Positions 1 through 8,361 of a stretch of DNA of 53,994 bases are shown here, one piece after another. The position numbers and the translations under genes are program-made. The number at the start of each line of letters is the position of its first letter. Within the stretch, counting starts at the first letter, position 1. Under the pieces are notes generated by a model, which was not told the origin of the DNA, did no database searches, and saw only the letters and a program-made list of their open reading frames with translations. The stretch covers positions 1 to 53,994 of the forward strand of contig NZ_CAJPRT010000015.1 in assembly GCF_905373215.1 (NCBI RefSeq). Direction: 5' to 3'. This DNA comes from an uncultured Campylobacter sp. (GTDB lineage Bacteria; Campylobacterota; Campylobacteria; Campylobacterales; Campylobacteraceae).

Positions 1-108
1 CTTCAAAACCGCCTTGTAAAAGATCGCAAATTTCGACTCTTTTTTCTCATAAATCACGCGAAAGACGCCCTGCAGATCCAGCTTTTCTTGCAAAGTAATG
101 TTTTGCAC
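1..108 (-). CDS. Partial gene downstream of HTH regulator, function unknown
   Basis: Only the first 36 codons lie in the window; the gene continues past the left edge. It begins with GTG, with an AGGAG ribosome site about 8 nt upstream that sits inside the end of the HTH gene, so the two are probably translated together. The peptide starts VQNITLQEKLDLQ and is rich in Lys, Phe and Tyr, with no motif I recognise. Its place directly behind a small HTH gene would suit a toxin-antitoxin or regulator-effector pair, but that is inference from position only. Confidence 0.5.
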   Translation of the reverse strand, partial: MQNITLQEKLDLQGVFRVIYEKKESKFAIFYKAVLK

Positions 109-109
109 T

Positions 110-355
110 CTACTCTCCTATAAGTTTTTTTATCTTATGCAGCACAAACGCAGCGTCGTCGCTATCGAGCTCGCACAACATCTGGCATATCGCGGTCGCG
201 GCTTGCGGCTTGGTCGTGCCCAAGCGCCAGTCCTGATACGTCCGCATCGACACGCCTAACCTCTGCGCCATCGCGGCGTGCGAGATCTTTTTGCCGTTAT
301 TTTTGGCTTCGACGGCATTGTGCAAAATGTTGAATATATCGCTCGTTTCTAACAT
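110..355 (-). CDS. Small HTH DNA-binding protein (XRE/antitoxin-like)
   Basis: An 81-aa protein if started at the ATG at 355; a TTG five codons upstream is possible but less likely. Residues about 25-60 contain a helix-turn-helix of the XRE kind (AAMAQRLGVSMRTYQDWRLG), matching small repressors and HigA-like antitoxins. No Shine-Dalgarno is visible before the ATG. A TATAAT hexamer ends about 6 nt upstream, so the transcript may be leaderless. The gene lies directly ahead of the partial gene at the window edge, which its product may regulate or neutralise. Family assignment is moderate; the target is unknown. Confidence 0.7.
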   Translation of the reverse strand: MLETSDIFNILHNAVEAKNNGKKISHAAMAQRLGVSMRTYQDWRLGTTKPQAATAICQMLCELDSDDAAFVLHKIKKLIGE

Positions 356-473
356 ATGAAAATTATACAAATTTATTCGTTAATTATACATAAAATCGTA
401 TAAAATGAATAAAAATCGTGTTATTCATAAGTAAAAATAGCAAAACACTTCGTTTATCCGTGTGAATTATACA
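356..473. promoter_or_regulatory. AT-rich control region with three AATTATACA copies
   Basis: AATTATACA occurs at 361-369, 382-390 and 465-473. The first two are 21 bp apart, two helical turns. On the minus strand each copy reads TGTATAATT and so contains a TATAAT -10 box. The placement upstream of the HTH gene would suit an autoregulatory operator. This is inference; no protein binding is shown. Confidence 0.4.
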
Positions 474-646
474 GAATACTGCATAAAATAAACATAAAAT
501 TTTATAAAATTTTGCATGTTATGCCGTAAAGATAAACCGGCATGCACAAACAGGTATCTTATCGAGCGGCACATTAAATTTTTAAACCGGGATAGATGAA
601 ATTTTAATATCGAAGCTTTTGGGATTTGATTTTTTGATCGGTTCTG
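474..646. other. Non-coding stretch, nothing recognised
   Basis: AT-rich DNA between the regulatory region and the first CRISPR array. The minus-strand reading frame across 467-724 runs into the array and has no family resemblance, so I do not call a gene. It is on the leader-distal side of the array. Confidence 0.5.
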
Positions 647-1203
647 GCAGCAATTACAAACAAGATGGAATTTTACCCTATGCCGAGCCATATCCGCTGG
701 TAAAAAGAGTGTTTCAATTCCCAACGGGATGGAATTCTACTTTAGCTCCTTTTATGTATTCCTCGTCGCTGAGCCCGTTTCAATTCCCAACGGGATGGAA
801 TTCTACGATGAGCTTGACGAGCTACAAGCAAAAGACTGTTCGCATTTCAATTCCCAACGGGATGGAATTCTACTTAGACCAAAACGATGGCAACAATATC
901 CTAATTGATTTGTTTCAATTCCCAACGGGATGGAATTCTACCATCCTTGCAAGCTGCAAATCCAGCTCTTTAAGCTCGTTTCAATTCCCAACGGGATGGA
1001 ATTCTACCGAGATGGAAAAGAAGTGAGATTTATTGTAGAGGAGTTTCAATTCCCAACGGGATGGAATTCTACGCTTACGAGCGAGAGCTTGCAAGGCAGC
1101 TCGGCGGTTTCAATTCCCAACGGGATGGAATTCTACTTTATTTGGCCGCGCAGCTCATCGCTTAGGTCAAATAGTTTCAATTCCCAACGGGATGGAAATC
1201 CCG
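647..1203 (-). CRISPR. Orphan CRISPR array 1, same repeat as the main array
   Basis: Nine repeats start at 647, 711, 777, 844, 912, 978, 1043, 1107 and 1174, with spacers of 34-38 nt. The 30-nt repeat begins GTTTCAATTCCC and ends GGAATTCTAC on the plus strand, identical to the main array. On the minus strand it ends ATTGAAAC, so crRNAs would be read leftward. The copy at 647 is strongly degenerate, as expected of a trailer end. The copy at 1174 has lost its last 7-8 nt, the side where a leader should be. The flank after 1203 does not match the leader at 24500. There are no cas genes nearby. Confidence 0.97.
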
Positions 1204-1330
1204 CTAAAGATTTTAAATGAAAAGCTGTAAAATTCAATGCCTTTCTATTATTGGGAAATAATCCCTAATGAGGCAATTCCTAAGCAAGCCTCCATGGCAA
1301 TTCTTAGCGAGTAATCTTCATTGGCAAGAT
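1204..1330. other. Intergenic flank of array 1, no leader match
   Basis: Contains an imperfect inverted repeat around ATTGGGAAATAATCCCTAAT (about 1249-1268) and a repeated GGCAATTC word. It could include the ppk2 terminator, but no clear U-run follows. The conserved leader blocks seen beside the other two arrays are absent. Confidence 0.4.
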
Positions 1331-2233
1331 TTAACCCTTTTTCTTATCCTTCTTGTTCTTGCGGGAGGGGCTTTCCAGCTTGCGCCAAGCCTCGCTTTTT
1401 TGGCTATCCTCCATTAGGACTATCTCTCTGGCGCCGTTTCGCACGAGGTTTGGATCCACCGCAAGTTCCTTCGCATCGATCTTTTCGGGATAGTCTATGC
1501 GCGAGAGTATGCAGCGGAAGGCGTTTAGTCGCGCGATCTTTTTGTCGTTGCTATCAAGGATCGTCCACGGCGCAAACTCGGTATTTGAAGCGAGCAGCAT
1601 CGAGTATTTTGCGAGCGTGTATTGATTCCACAGCTCCTGTGATCTCGCATCCACCGGCGAGAGTTTATATTGCTTCAGCGGGTCGGTACGGCGCGATTCG
1701 AAGCGCCTTTTTTGCTCCTCTTTGGAGACTGAGAAGTAAAATTTAAACAAAATTATCCCCGCACTTACCAAAAGCTCCTCAAATTTAGGCACTTGGCGCA
1801 GGAAATCTTTATGCTCGGCGTGGGTGCAAAAGCCCATCACCGGCTCAACCATCGCGCGGTTATACCAGCTGCGGTCAAAGATCGCAATCTCGCCGCCGCT
1901 TGGTAGGTGCGCGACATAGCGCTGGAAGTACCACTGCGTCTTTTCGACGTTGCTCGGTTTTTCGAGCGCTACGATACGGCATCCGCGTGGATTTAGATGC
2001 TCGGTTAAGCGCTTGATCGTGCCGCCTTTGCCCGCCGCGTCGCGCCCCTCCATCAAAATTAAAATTTTCAATCCTCTCTCTTTTACGAATTTTTGCAGCT
2101 TCAAAAGCTCGATCTGGTATCTCTGCAGCAGCGTTTCGTAGTCTTTGAACGAGATTTTTTCGTACTTTGAGCTTTTAAATTCTATCTCTTTTAGCGCTAT
2201 TTCGCCTGTTTCGGTTTTGATCTCTTTGCTCAT
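1331..2233 (-). CDS. ppk2: Polyphosphate kinase 2
   Basis: A 300-aa cytoplasmic kinase of the PPK2 family, which moves phosphate between polyphosphate and nucleoside diphosphates. The Walker A-type loop MEGRDAAGKGGTIKR lies near residues 61-75, and the Walker B/lid region FDRSWYNRAMVEPVMGF follows near residues 120-135, both classic PPK2 signatures. The length fits the single-domain class. The start is well supported by AGGAGG 6 nt before the ATG at 2233. The Lys-rich tail is typical. It is transcribed alone, divergent from dsbD; the 108-bp gap must hold both promoters. Confidence 0.95.
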   Translation of the reverse strand: MSKEIKTETGEIALKEIEFKSSKYEKISFKDYETLLQRYQIELLKLQKFVKERGLKILILMEGRDAAGKGGTIKRLTEHLNPRGCRIVALEKPSNVEKTQWYFQRYVAHLPSGGEIAIFDRSWYNRAMVEPVMGFCTHAEHKDFLRQVPKFEELLVSAGIILFKFYFSVSKEEQKRRFESRRTDPLKQYKLSPVDARSQELWNQYTLAKYSMLLASNTEFAPWTILDSNDKKIARLNAFRCILSRIDYPEKIDAKELAVDPNLVRNGAREIVLMEDSQKSEAWRKLESPSRKNKKDKKKG

Positions 2234-2341
2234 ATCGCCTCCTAAAAATTTTAAGGAATTTTACAAAAAAGTTCTTTAGATTACACTATAAATTCATACT
2301 TATTACGTTAGAATGTAGGAAAAAATTTCAAAGGATAAAAT

Positions 2342-4312
2342 TTGATCAGATCACTTATTTTGGCAGCGCTTTTTCTTTTAGGCTTGGGCGCCGAGCCCCT
2401 AAAACCCTCCGATGCGTTCAAGCTTAACGCGGCGGCGCAAAGCGATGGCGTAACGCTAAGCTTTGATATCGCGGACGGGGTCTATCTCTATCAAAACGAG
2501 ATAAAAATTTTCATCGGCGGCGCAGAGGTAACGAATTTAATAAACCTGCCCGCCGCGACCGAATATAAGGATTATAAAATTTACGAGGGCAAATTTAGCA
2601 TCGTCGTGCCTTTAGGCCTCGTGCTTGCAAATGCCGCAGACAGTGATGATTTCGTGCTTAATGGTGATTTTTTGGGATGCACTAAAGCGGGCTTTTGCTA
2701 CCAGCCGCAGCAGTTCGGATTTAGCTTCAAGCGCGTGGTGGAGGGCTATCAGATCAGCAAAATTTCAAACTCCGTGCTGAAAAGATACCGAAGCGGTGGA
2801 AATTCCGCGCAGATTTCTGCCGCATACAGCGCACAAGGCGGGGCTGTAAATTTTAAAAGCAATTCTCAGGCTTCGGGCGAGGAGGCAAATCCTGAGACAA
2901 ACTCGCACGCAGCGGGAAATTCCGCGATAAGCTCGGCTGAAAACACTGCTATAAATTCCGACGAAGCTTCCACGCACAAAAATCCGCACGCAAATTCCAT
3001 CTCCGAGCAGGATAAAATTTTAAACGTTCTTAGCGGCAAGAGCTTCATCGCGGCGATCGCGCTGTTTTTCGGCTACGGCGTGCTACTCTCGCTAAGTCCT
3101 TGCGTCTATCCGCTCATCCCGATCCTCTCGTCGATCATAGTGGCAAAAACCTCCTCCAAGCCGAGCGCGAAAACGAGCCTCACCGTAAGCCTTGCGTATA
3201 TTTTTGGGATGGCGAGCTCGTATGCGATTTTAGGGGCTTTCGTAGCGGTTTTCGGGCAAAATTTACAAGGCCTGCTGCAAACTCCGCCCGCGCTGATCTT
3301 AACCTCGCTCATATTTGCCGCGCTCGCGCTTTCGATGTTCGGATTTTACGAGATTCGCCTGCCCGCGCGTTTTCAAAGCTTCTTAAATAGCAAAAGCGAA
3401 AAGAGTGGCGGTCTGATCGGAGTTTTTTCGATGGGGCTCATCTCGGCGCTCGTCGTATCGCCGTGCATCTCCGCTCCGCTTGCGGGCGCGCTCGTTTACA
3501 TTGCGGGCAGCGGCGATGTCCTGCTGGGCGCGGCGGCTCTTTTTGCGCTCGGGCTCGGAAGCGGCGCGCTACTGCTTGTGGTGGGGCTCGGCGGCGCATT
3601 GCCTAGGCCCGGAGCTTGGATGGAGGTGGTGCCTAAAATTTTCGGCTTTTTGCTGCTTTTTACGGCGGTGTGGATTTCGCGCACGCTTATCGGCGAAAAT
3701 TTAAGCCTGCTGATTTACGCGGTTTTAGGCGCGATCTTTGCAGGATTTTTAGGGCTGTTTGACGGCGGCGCGAGCGGGATAAAGCGCGCTTTGGCCCTTA
3801 TAATCGCGCTATATTCGGCGCTGCTGCTTGCGGGCTTTGCCAGCGGCGCGAAAGATTTTTCCAGACCGCTTGGTAATCTAATCCCGCAAAGCACGAGATA
3901 TTCCAGCGGCGGTTTGGGAGGCGAGAGCTTGCAAGCAGGCGAAATTTCTCGCGCTAAAAATTTAAGCGGCGCGCATTTTTCGTTTGTGCACGATCTGGCG
4001 CAGCTGCGCGGCGAAATAGAAAATTCCAAAAAGCCCGTGATAGTGGATTTTTGGGCTAGCTGGTGTAAAAATTGCGAGCAGAGCGAGCGAGCGTTCGCAG
4101 ATCCTGTGCTTGCCGGCGCGCTTGATAAATTTAGCCTTTTAAAGATCGATCTTAGCGAAGATAGCGAGCAAAATAGGGCGATAAAAGCGCATTTTAACGT
4201 ATTCGGTCCGCCTACGATTCTGTTTTTTAAAGAGGGCGCCGAGATTGCGAGCCTGCGCCAGATCGGCAGCGTAAATTCCGAAAAGCTGGCTGAGATTTTA
4301 AGCGAAATTTAG
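2342..4312 (+). CDS. dsbD: Thiol:disulfide interchange protein DsbD
   Basis: An inner-membrane protein that carries electrons from cytoplasmic thioredoxin to periplasmic disulfide partners. It has a signal peptide (1-17), an N-terminal periplasmic domain with Cys113/Cys119, an eight-helix membrane domain with paired Cys254 (LSPCVYP) and Cys375 (VVSPCIS), and a C-terminal thioredoxin domain with W-C575-K-N-C578. All three cysteine pairs are present. It starts with TTG at 2342 behind AAAGGAT. A Ser/Asn/Ala-rich linker (about residues 150-225) between the first domain and the membrane part is much longer and lower in complexity than usual. Confidence 0.95.
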   Translation: MIRSLILAALFLLGLGAEPLKPSDAFKLNAAAQSDGVTLSFDIADGVYLYQNEIKIFIGGAEVTNLINLPAATEYKDYKIYEGKFSIVVPLGLVLANAADSDDFVLNGDFLGCTKAGFCYQPQQFGFSFKRVVEGYQISKISNSVLKRYRSGGNSAQISAAYSAQGGAVNFKSNSQASGEEANPETNSHAAGNSAISSAENTAINSDEASTHKNPHANSISEQDKILNVLSGKSFIAAIALFFGYGVLLSLSPCVYPLIPILSSIIVAKTSSKPSAKTSLTVSLAYIFGMASSYAILGAFVAVFGQNLQGLLQTPPALILTSLIFAALALSMFGFYEIRLPARFQSFLNSKSEKSGGLIGVFSMGLISALVVSPCISAPLAGALVYIAGSGDVLLGAAALFALGLGSGALLLVVGLGGALPRPGAWMEVVPKIFGFLLLFTAVWISRTLIGENLSLLIYAVLGAIFAGFLGLFDGGASGIKRALALIIALYSALLLAGFASGAKDFSRPLGNLIPQSTRYSSGGLGGESLQAGEISRAKNLSGAHFSFVHDLAQLRGEIENSKKPVIVDFWASWCKNCEQSERAFADPVLAGALDKFSLLKIDLSEDSEQNRAIKAHFNVFGPPTILFFKEGAEIASLRQIGSVNSEKLAEILSEI

Positions 4313-4360
4313 TGAAATTTAGATAGATTTCAAACAAAATTTAGTTTTAAGGATTGCGCG

Positions 4361-4939
4361 ATGATAAGCAAAAATAGGGCTACGAAAGAGACCAAAATCG
4401 AGCTGGAGCTGGAGCTTTACGGGCGCGGCTCGGCGCAGATACAAACGGACATCGGCTTTTTTGATCATATGCTTAGCGCGTTTGTCAAGCACGCGTGGAT
4501 CGATCTAAACCTGCGCTGCGAGGGCGATTTACAGGTCGATTTTCACCACAGCGTCGAAGATTGCGGCATCGTGCTCGGAAGCGCGATAAAAGAGGTGATC
4601 TATCCCGCGCAAAACATCGAGCGCTTCGGCGATAGCGTCGTCGTGATGGACGAGGCGGCGGTTTCTGCGGCGCTTGATTTTTCCAACCGCGCGTTTTTGG
4701 TATTTGATTGTCCTAGCCTAAAGCGCGGCAAGATCGGTGAATTCGACGCCGAGCTCGTGGAGGAATTTTTTCGCGCTTTGGCTTTCAACGCAAATTTCAC
4801 GCTGCATATAAGCCAGATTCGCGGCAAAAATCTGCACCACGTGGCGGAAGCCGCGTTTAAAGCGTTTGCCGTCGCATTCCGCCGCGCGATAAGTATCAAC
4901 GAGCGCGCCGGCGTGCCTAGCACTAAGGGCGTTTTATAG
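4361..4939 (+). CDS. hisB: Imidazoleglycerol-phosphate dehydratase
   Basis: A 192-aa enzyme of histidine synthesis converting imidazole-glycerol phosphate to imidazole-acetol phosphate. Metal-binding histidine motifs are present: GFFDHMLSAFVKH near residue 35, DFHHSVEDCGIVLG near residue 64 and LHHVAEAAFKAF near residue 163. It is the dehydratase domain alone; the N-terminal histidinol-phosphatase domain of the fused enterobacterial and C. jejuni type HisB is absent. An AAGGA ribosome site precedes the ATG. It follows dsbD by 48 bp; no other his gene is in the window. Confidence 0.95.
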   Translation: MISKNRATKETKIELELELYGRGSAQIQTDIGFFDHMLSAFVKHAWIDLNLRCEGDLQVDFHHSVEDCGIVLGSAIKEVIYPAQNIERFGDSVVVMDEAAVSAALDFSNRAFLVFDCPSLKRGKIGEFDAELVEEFFRALAFNANFTLHISQIRGKNLHHVAEAAFKAFAVAFRRAISINERAGVPSTKGVL

Positions 4940-5200
4940 CGGCAAATGCGCGCTAAATTTAGCAAAATTAGCAATTCGCGGTTTTGTAATTTTATCGGCG
5001 TTTGAAATTTTACTCTCGCCGCTGCTTGAAATTTGCAAAATTTCGCCCTTGCTCGGGCAAAGCGCGCCGCTTTATTAAGATCGCTTGCGCTGGCGGTGCA
5101 TTTGCGCCCGCCGCGAAAACCGCAAACTTATGCTATATGAAATTTCACACCGCTAGAGCGCTAAAATGCCGCTTTGCATATTAAAATTTAAAGGTAAAAA

Positions 5201-5623
5201 ATGAATATTTTCGGATCGCTTATGGAGATTTTAAATGTGCTCTTTTTGATCTGCTTTGTTTGGCTTGTCGCGTGCTTGATTAAATTTATCAGATCAAAAG
5301 ACGAGCCGGAGCGCCATAAAAGAGATAAAAAATTTCTAATTATTTCGACGGTTGCGTTTTTGTGCACCCTTACTCCGCTGGTATATTTTGAGTGGCTGCC
5401 GGATCTATTCATCTCGATCTCGGTTTTGATCGCGCTGCCGATAATTTCGTTTATTTTCCTCATCGTGTATTTGGTAAAATTTATTAAATCCGCTAAAAGC
5501 GCGCCCGAGCAGCGCAGAAAGATTAGAAATCTCCTGATCCTCTCCGCGTTTTTATTCATAATCTTTTCAGCCGCCTTAATAGGCTTTTTATGGCTGCTTA
5601 ACAGTGCGCTTGCGCATATGTGA
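5201..5623 (+). CDS. Four-helix membrane protein with internal duplication
   Basis: A 140-aa hydrophobic protein with four predicted membrane helices. The two halves resemble each other: the first contains LVACLIKFIRSKDEPERHKRDKKFLIIS and the second LIVYLVKFIKSAKSAPEQRRKIRNLLIL, each a helix, a charged cytoplasmic-type loop and another helix, so the gene probably arose by tandem duplication of a two-helix unit. An AAAGGT ribosome site precedes the ATG. A 45-aa membrane gene and a PstS-like gene follow closely. Function unknown. Confidence 0.75.
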   Translation: MNIFGSLMEILNVLFLICFVWLVACLIKFIRSKDEPERHKRDKKFLIISTVAFLCTLTPLVYFEWLPDLFISISVLIALPIISFIFLIVYLVKFIKSAKSAPEQRRKIRNLLILSAFLFIIFSAALIGFLWLLNSALAHM

Positions 5624-5631
5624 GGCACAAA

Positions 5632-5769
5632 ATGAGCGACAGGGCTTTTAAAAAGACGCTAGCCGCGATCTTTACGGCGTGGGCAATCAGCGTTTGTGCG
5701 CTAGTCGCAGCGGCGCTGTATCTGCAGAGCAAATGCTCGATCATCTCCTATATCGCAAACGGAAACTAA
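5632..5769 (+). CDS. Small single-helix membrane protein (45 aa)
   Basis: A short ORF starting MSDRAFKKTLAAIFTAW and ending SYIANGN, with one hydrophobic helix (about residues 9-32) behind a positively charged N-terminus. It starts 8 nt after the preceding membrane gene, behind GAGG, and stops 1 nt before the PstS-like gene, so it is packed within an apparent three-gene operon. The tight spacing is the main reason to accept it. Function unknown. Confidence 0.6.
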   Translation: MSDRAFKKTLAAIFTAWAISVCALVAAALYLQSKCSIISYIANGN

Positions 5770-5770
5770 G

Positions 5771-6718
5771 ATGAAGCGTGCAATTATCGCCATTTTGCTG
5801 GTGTTTATCTTGGCGGCTTTCGATTTTGCGTTTTACCGCCTTGTCGTGAAGCGATACGTCAATCAAAGCAGCGCCGAGATGCAGGCCAAATCGATCGAGC
5901 TACATAAATTTCTGCCGTTTGATGAGGGCTCGCAGATCGTGCGCGTTAGCTCCAGTTTAAAACTTAGCGGCGATCTGCCCATAATTGACGGTGCAGCGGC
6001 TTTGTATCCCGTCTTTTCGGCGTTCGTCGCGGCGAACTATCCGAAGGACAGCGTGGAATTTGACGGGCAAAATTTCACGAATGTTAGCAAGCTTAAATTT
6101 AGCAATACCCGCGGCGCGTACAAGGCCATAAGCGACGGCGAGGCGGATCTCATTTTCGTCGCCGCCCCTTCGAAGCAGCAGCTTGATTATGCGCAGGAAA
6201 AGGGCGTGCGCTTGCGCTTCGTGCCGATCGGACTGGAGGCGTTCGTCTTTATCATAAATGCGAATAACAAAGTATCTAATTTAACCGTGGATCAGGTGCG
6301 AGGAATTTATTCGGGGCAATATAGCAACTGGTCGCAGCTCGGCGGCGAGCGCATGCACATAGATGCCGTGCAGCGAAACGCAGGCAGCGGCAGCCAGAGC
6401 GCGTTTTTAAAATTTATGGGTGAAACGCAGCCTAAGCGCAAGATCACGGGCTTTTTCGGCAGTGCAATCGGCTTTTCGTTTCGCTATTACGTCGAGGGGA
6501 TCGTGCAAAACGGCGGCGTGAAGATGCTTAGCCTAAACGGCGCGTATCCGAACAAAGAAAATATCGCTAGCCGCAAATACCCGCTTGTAGCCGAAATTTA
6601 CGCGGTTTACGATGAAAATAACAAAAACGAAAATATCCGCACGCTGATAGATTGGATTCTTTCGCCGCAGGGGCAAAGCATCATCGAAAATAGCGGCTAC
6701 GTGCCGATTAAGGGCTAA
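5771..6718 (+). CDS. PstS-like phosphate-family solute-binding protein, membrane-anchored
   Basis: A 315-aa periplasmic binding protein fold. The N-terminal helix (residues 4-27) lacks a lipobox and probably stays as a membrane anchor. DGAAALYPVFSAF near residue 73 is the equivalent of the phosphate-binding TDGATALYP loop, and QRNAGSGSQSAFLKFMG near residue 197 matches the second ligand loop of PstS proteins. NVSNLTV..IYSGQYSNW is also typical of the family. No pstCAB genes are adjacent; its partners are two small membrane proteins, so a role in sensing or in a non-ABC process is possible. Ligand identity is inferred. Confidence 0.8.
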   Translation: MKRAIIAILLVFILAAFDFAFYRLVVKRYVNQSSAEMQAKSIELHKFLPFDEGSQIVRVSSSLKLSGDLPIIDGAAALYPVFSAFVAANYPKDSVEFDGQNFTNVSKLKFSNTRGAYKAISDGEADLIFVAAPSKQQLDYAQEKGVRLRFVPIGLEAFVFIINANNKVSNLTVDQVRGIYSGQYSNWSQLGGERMHIDAVQRNAGSGSQSAFLKFMGETQPKRKITGFFGSAIGFSFRYYVEGIVQNGGVKMLSLNGAYPNKENIASRKYPLVAEIYAVYDENNKNENIRTLIDWILSPQGQSIIENSGYVPIKG

Positions 6719-6804
6719 GATCGCAACTTAAATTTATACGGCGTTTGCTAAAAATTCAGCCAAATTTCGTTAAAATCACAAAATTTCAAAAAACGGAAAA
6801 CGAA

Positions 6805-7293
6805 GTGATAAAGATCATATTTTTAGACGTAGACGGCTGCCTTAGCGACGGCGGGCTGTATCATTCAAACGGCGGCGAAGAGATGAAGAAATTTAACGTA
6901 AAAGACGGGTTTGGCATCCAGGAGTGGCAGCGGCTGGGACTAAAGGTCGCGATCATCACCGGCAAAAGCTCGCAGATCGTCGCAAATCGCGCGCGTGAGC
7001 TAAAGATCGATACGTTCTTTCAAGGCGAAAAAGATAAGCTCTCAAGGGCGGAGCAAATTTTAAAAAATTTTAACCTAAGCTTTGATGAGGCCGCTGCGAT
7101 CGGCGATGATATAAATGATGCGAAGCTTTTAAATGCGGTCGCGATCAGCTTCAAGCCCGCCGATGCGCTAAGCTCGCTAAAAGCGGACGTCGTGCTAAGC
7201 AAAAACGGCGGCTGCGGCGCGGTGCGCGAGATGATCGAAATACTCGTCGATAAAAATGACATGCGCGAAGAGTGGAATAGCAAATGGCTGTAA
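6805..7293 (+). CDS. kdsC: KDO-8-phosphate phosphatase (HAD family)
   Basis: Removes phosphate from KDO-8-phosphate on the way to lipopolysaccharide inner core. HAD motifs are clear: FLDVDGCLSDG (nucleophile Asp), ITGKSS, Lys in GEKDK and GDDINDAKLL. I prefer the GTG at 6805, giving 162 aa beginning M-I-K-I-I-F-L-D-V-D-G, as in short KdsC proteins. An in-frame TTG at 6745 would add 20 residues of no family match. The following genes lptC, lptA and engB fit the epsilonproteobacterial order. Confidence 0.9.
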   Translation: MIKIIFLDVDGCLSDGGLYHSNGGEEMKKFNVKDGFGIQEWQRLGLKVAIITGKSSQIVANRARELKIDTFFQGEKDKLSRAEQILKNFNLSFDEAAAIGDDINDAKLLNAVAISFKPADALSSLKADVVLSKNGGCGAVREMIEILVDKNDMREEWNSKWL

Positions 7294-7348
7294 TTTCGCA
7301 AGCGCGCGCGAGGGGCAAAATTCTGCGTAGATCAAAAGGAGCCGAGCG

Positions 7349-7882
7349 ATGGTGATAAAAATTTTCTACGTCGCGATTGCGATCTTTTGCGTCGCGATGG
7401 TGTTTCTAAGCGTGCAGACGCCGTATTTTAGCGATATGTTTAGGCAGGATCTAAGCATTGCGAATATGGAGATGAAAAAGATCGTGGATTATCAGATCGG
7501 CGAGCGCGTGGATGCTAAATTTACCGCAGATAGCGGCACGCGCTATAAGGATCGCGACGAGTTTGTAAATTTTAAAGCCGAGGAGATTAGCGCGGATCTG
7601 AATCACACTTTGGTTTCAAAAACCGCGACGCGTGCCGGCGAGCTGATAAAATTTAACGGCGACGCGCATTACGTAAACAGTAGAGGCTTTGATTACACGG
7701 CGCAGGAGATCATCTACGATACGAGCAGCAAGATCGTCCGTTCCGATGTACCGTACGTGCTGCGCCAAGGCGGCGACCGTATCACGGGCGCAAGCATAAG
7801 CTACGACACCAAAACCAAACAAACAAACTCAAAAGGAATCCACGCATGGTATTTAATAAAAGATCAAAACTCCACAAACTAA
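7349..7882 (+). CDS. lptC: LPS export protein LptC-like
   Basis: A 177-aa inner-membrane-anchored protein: an N-terminal helix (residues 2-23) then a periplasmic beta-rich domain. It sits between kdsC and lptA, the usual place of LptC, the bitopic subunit that takes LPS from LptBFG and passes it to LptA. The C-terminal pattern (YTAQEIIYDTSSKIVRSDVPYVL..GDRITGASISYD) is the repeating beta-jellyroll motif of the family. AAAAGGAG precedes the ATG. Its last 37 nt overlap lptA in another frame. Sequence conservation in this family is low, so context carries weight. Confidence 0.82.
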   Translation: MVIKIFYVAIAIFCVAMVFLSVQTPYFSDMFRQDLSIANMEMKKIVDYQIGERVDAKFTADSGTRYKDRDEFVNFKAEEISADLNHTLVSKTATRAGELIKFNGDAHYVNSRGFDYTAQEIIYDTSSKIVRSDVPYVLRQGGDRITGASISYDTKTKQTNSKGIHAWYLIKDQNSTN

Positions 7883-8361
7883 TACTCGCAGGCGCGCTAA
7901 TTACGGGCTTTGGCGCGTCAGCTCTCAGCGCCGCGCAGGAGCAGGTCGAGGTCACGGCGGATAATTTTTTCGCCGACGAGATCAAGCAGATCAGCGTCCT
8001 AACGGGTAACGTCCATATCAAAAAGGGCGCTTACGATACGCTAAATTCTGACAAAGTGACGATCTACTTCGATGCCAAGCGCCAGCCTACCAAATACGTC
8101 GCGACGGGAAACGCAAATTTTAAAATTTTACTCAATCAGAAGCATTATGACGGCAAGGGCGGCGTGCTGACCTACGATCCGACTATCGAGGCTTACACGC
8201 TCGAAAACAACGCCTATCTGCACGAGGCCGAGACCAAAAAGGAGGTTTACGGCGATAAGATCATCGTAAATCGCCAAAAGGGCACCTACGAAGTAAAGAG
8301 CGGCGGCGGCGAGAAAAAGCCCGTGCGTCTGATCTTTCAGGTCGAAGATCAAAACAAATGA
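7846..8361 (+). CDS. lptA: LPS transport periplasmic protein LptA
   Basis: A 171-aa protein with a signal peptide (cleavage probably after ALSA, about residue 29) and one OstA/LptA beta-jellyroll domain that forms the periplasmic LPS bridge. Motifs such as VEVTADNFFADE, LTGNVHIKKG and YTLENNAYLHEAETKKEVYGDKIIVNR follow the LptA pattern. The ATG lies within lptC behind AAGGAA, and the stop overlaps the engB start as ATGA, pointing to translational coupling through lptC-lptA-engB. Confidence 0.88.
   Translation: MVFNKRSKLHKLILAGALITGFGASALSAAQEQVEVTADNFFADEIKQISVLTGNVHIKKGAYDTLNSDKVTIYFDAKRQPTKYVATGNANFKILLNQKHYDGKGGVLTYDPTIEAYTLENNAYLHEAETKKEVYGDKIIVNRQKGTYEVKSGGGEKKPVRLIFQVEDQNK

Noticed and set aside
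619..1220. Plus-strand ORFs across the first array
   Set aside because: Repeat-derived peptides, as in the main array.
1321..1746. 141-aa plus-strand ORF
   Set aside because: Antisense shadow of ppk2, which has clear PPK2 motifs and a strong ribosome site.
5002..5184. 60-aa Arg/Cys/Ala-rich ORF after hisB
   Set aside because: No ribosome site, no family character and composition typical of AT-word intergenic DNA.
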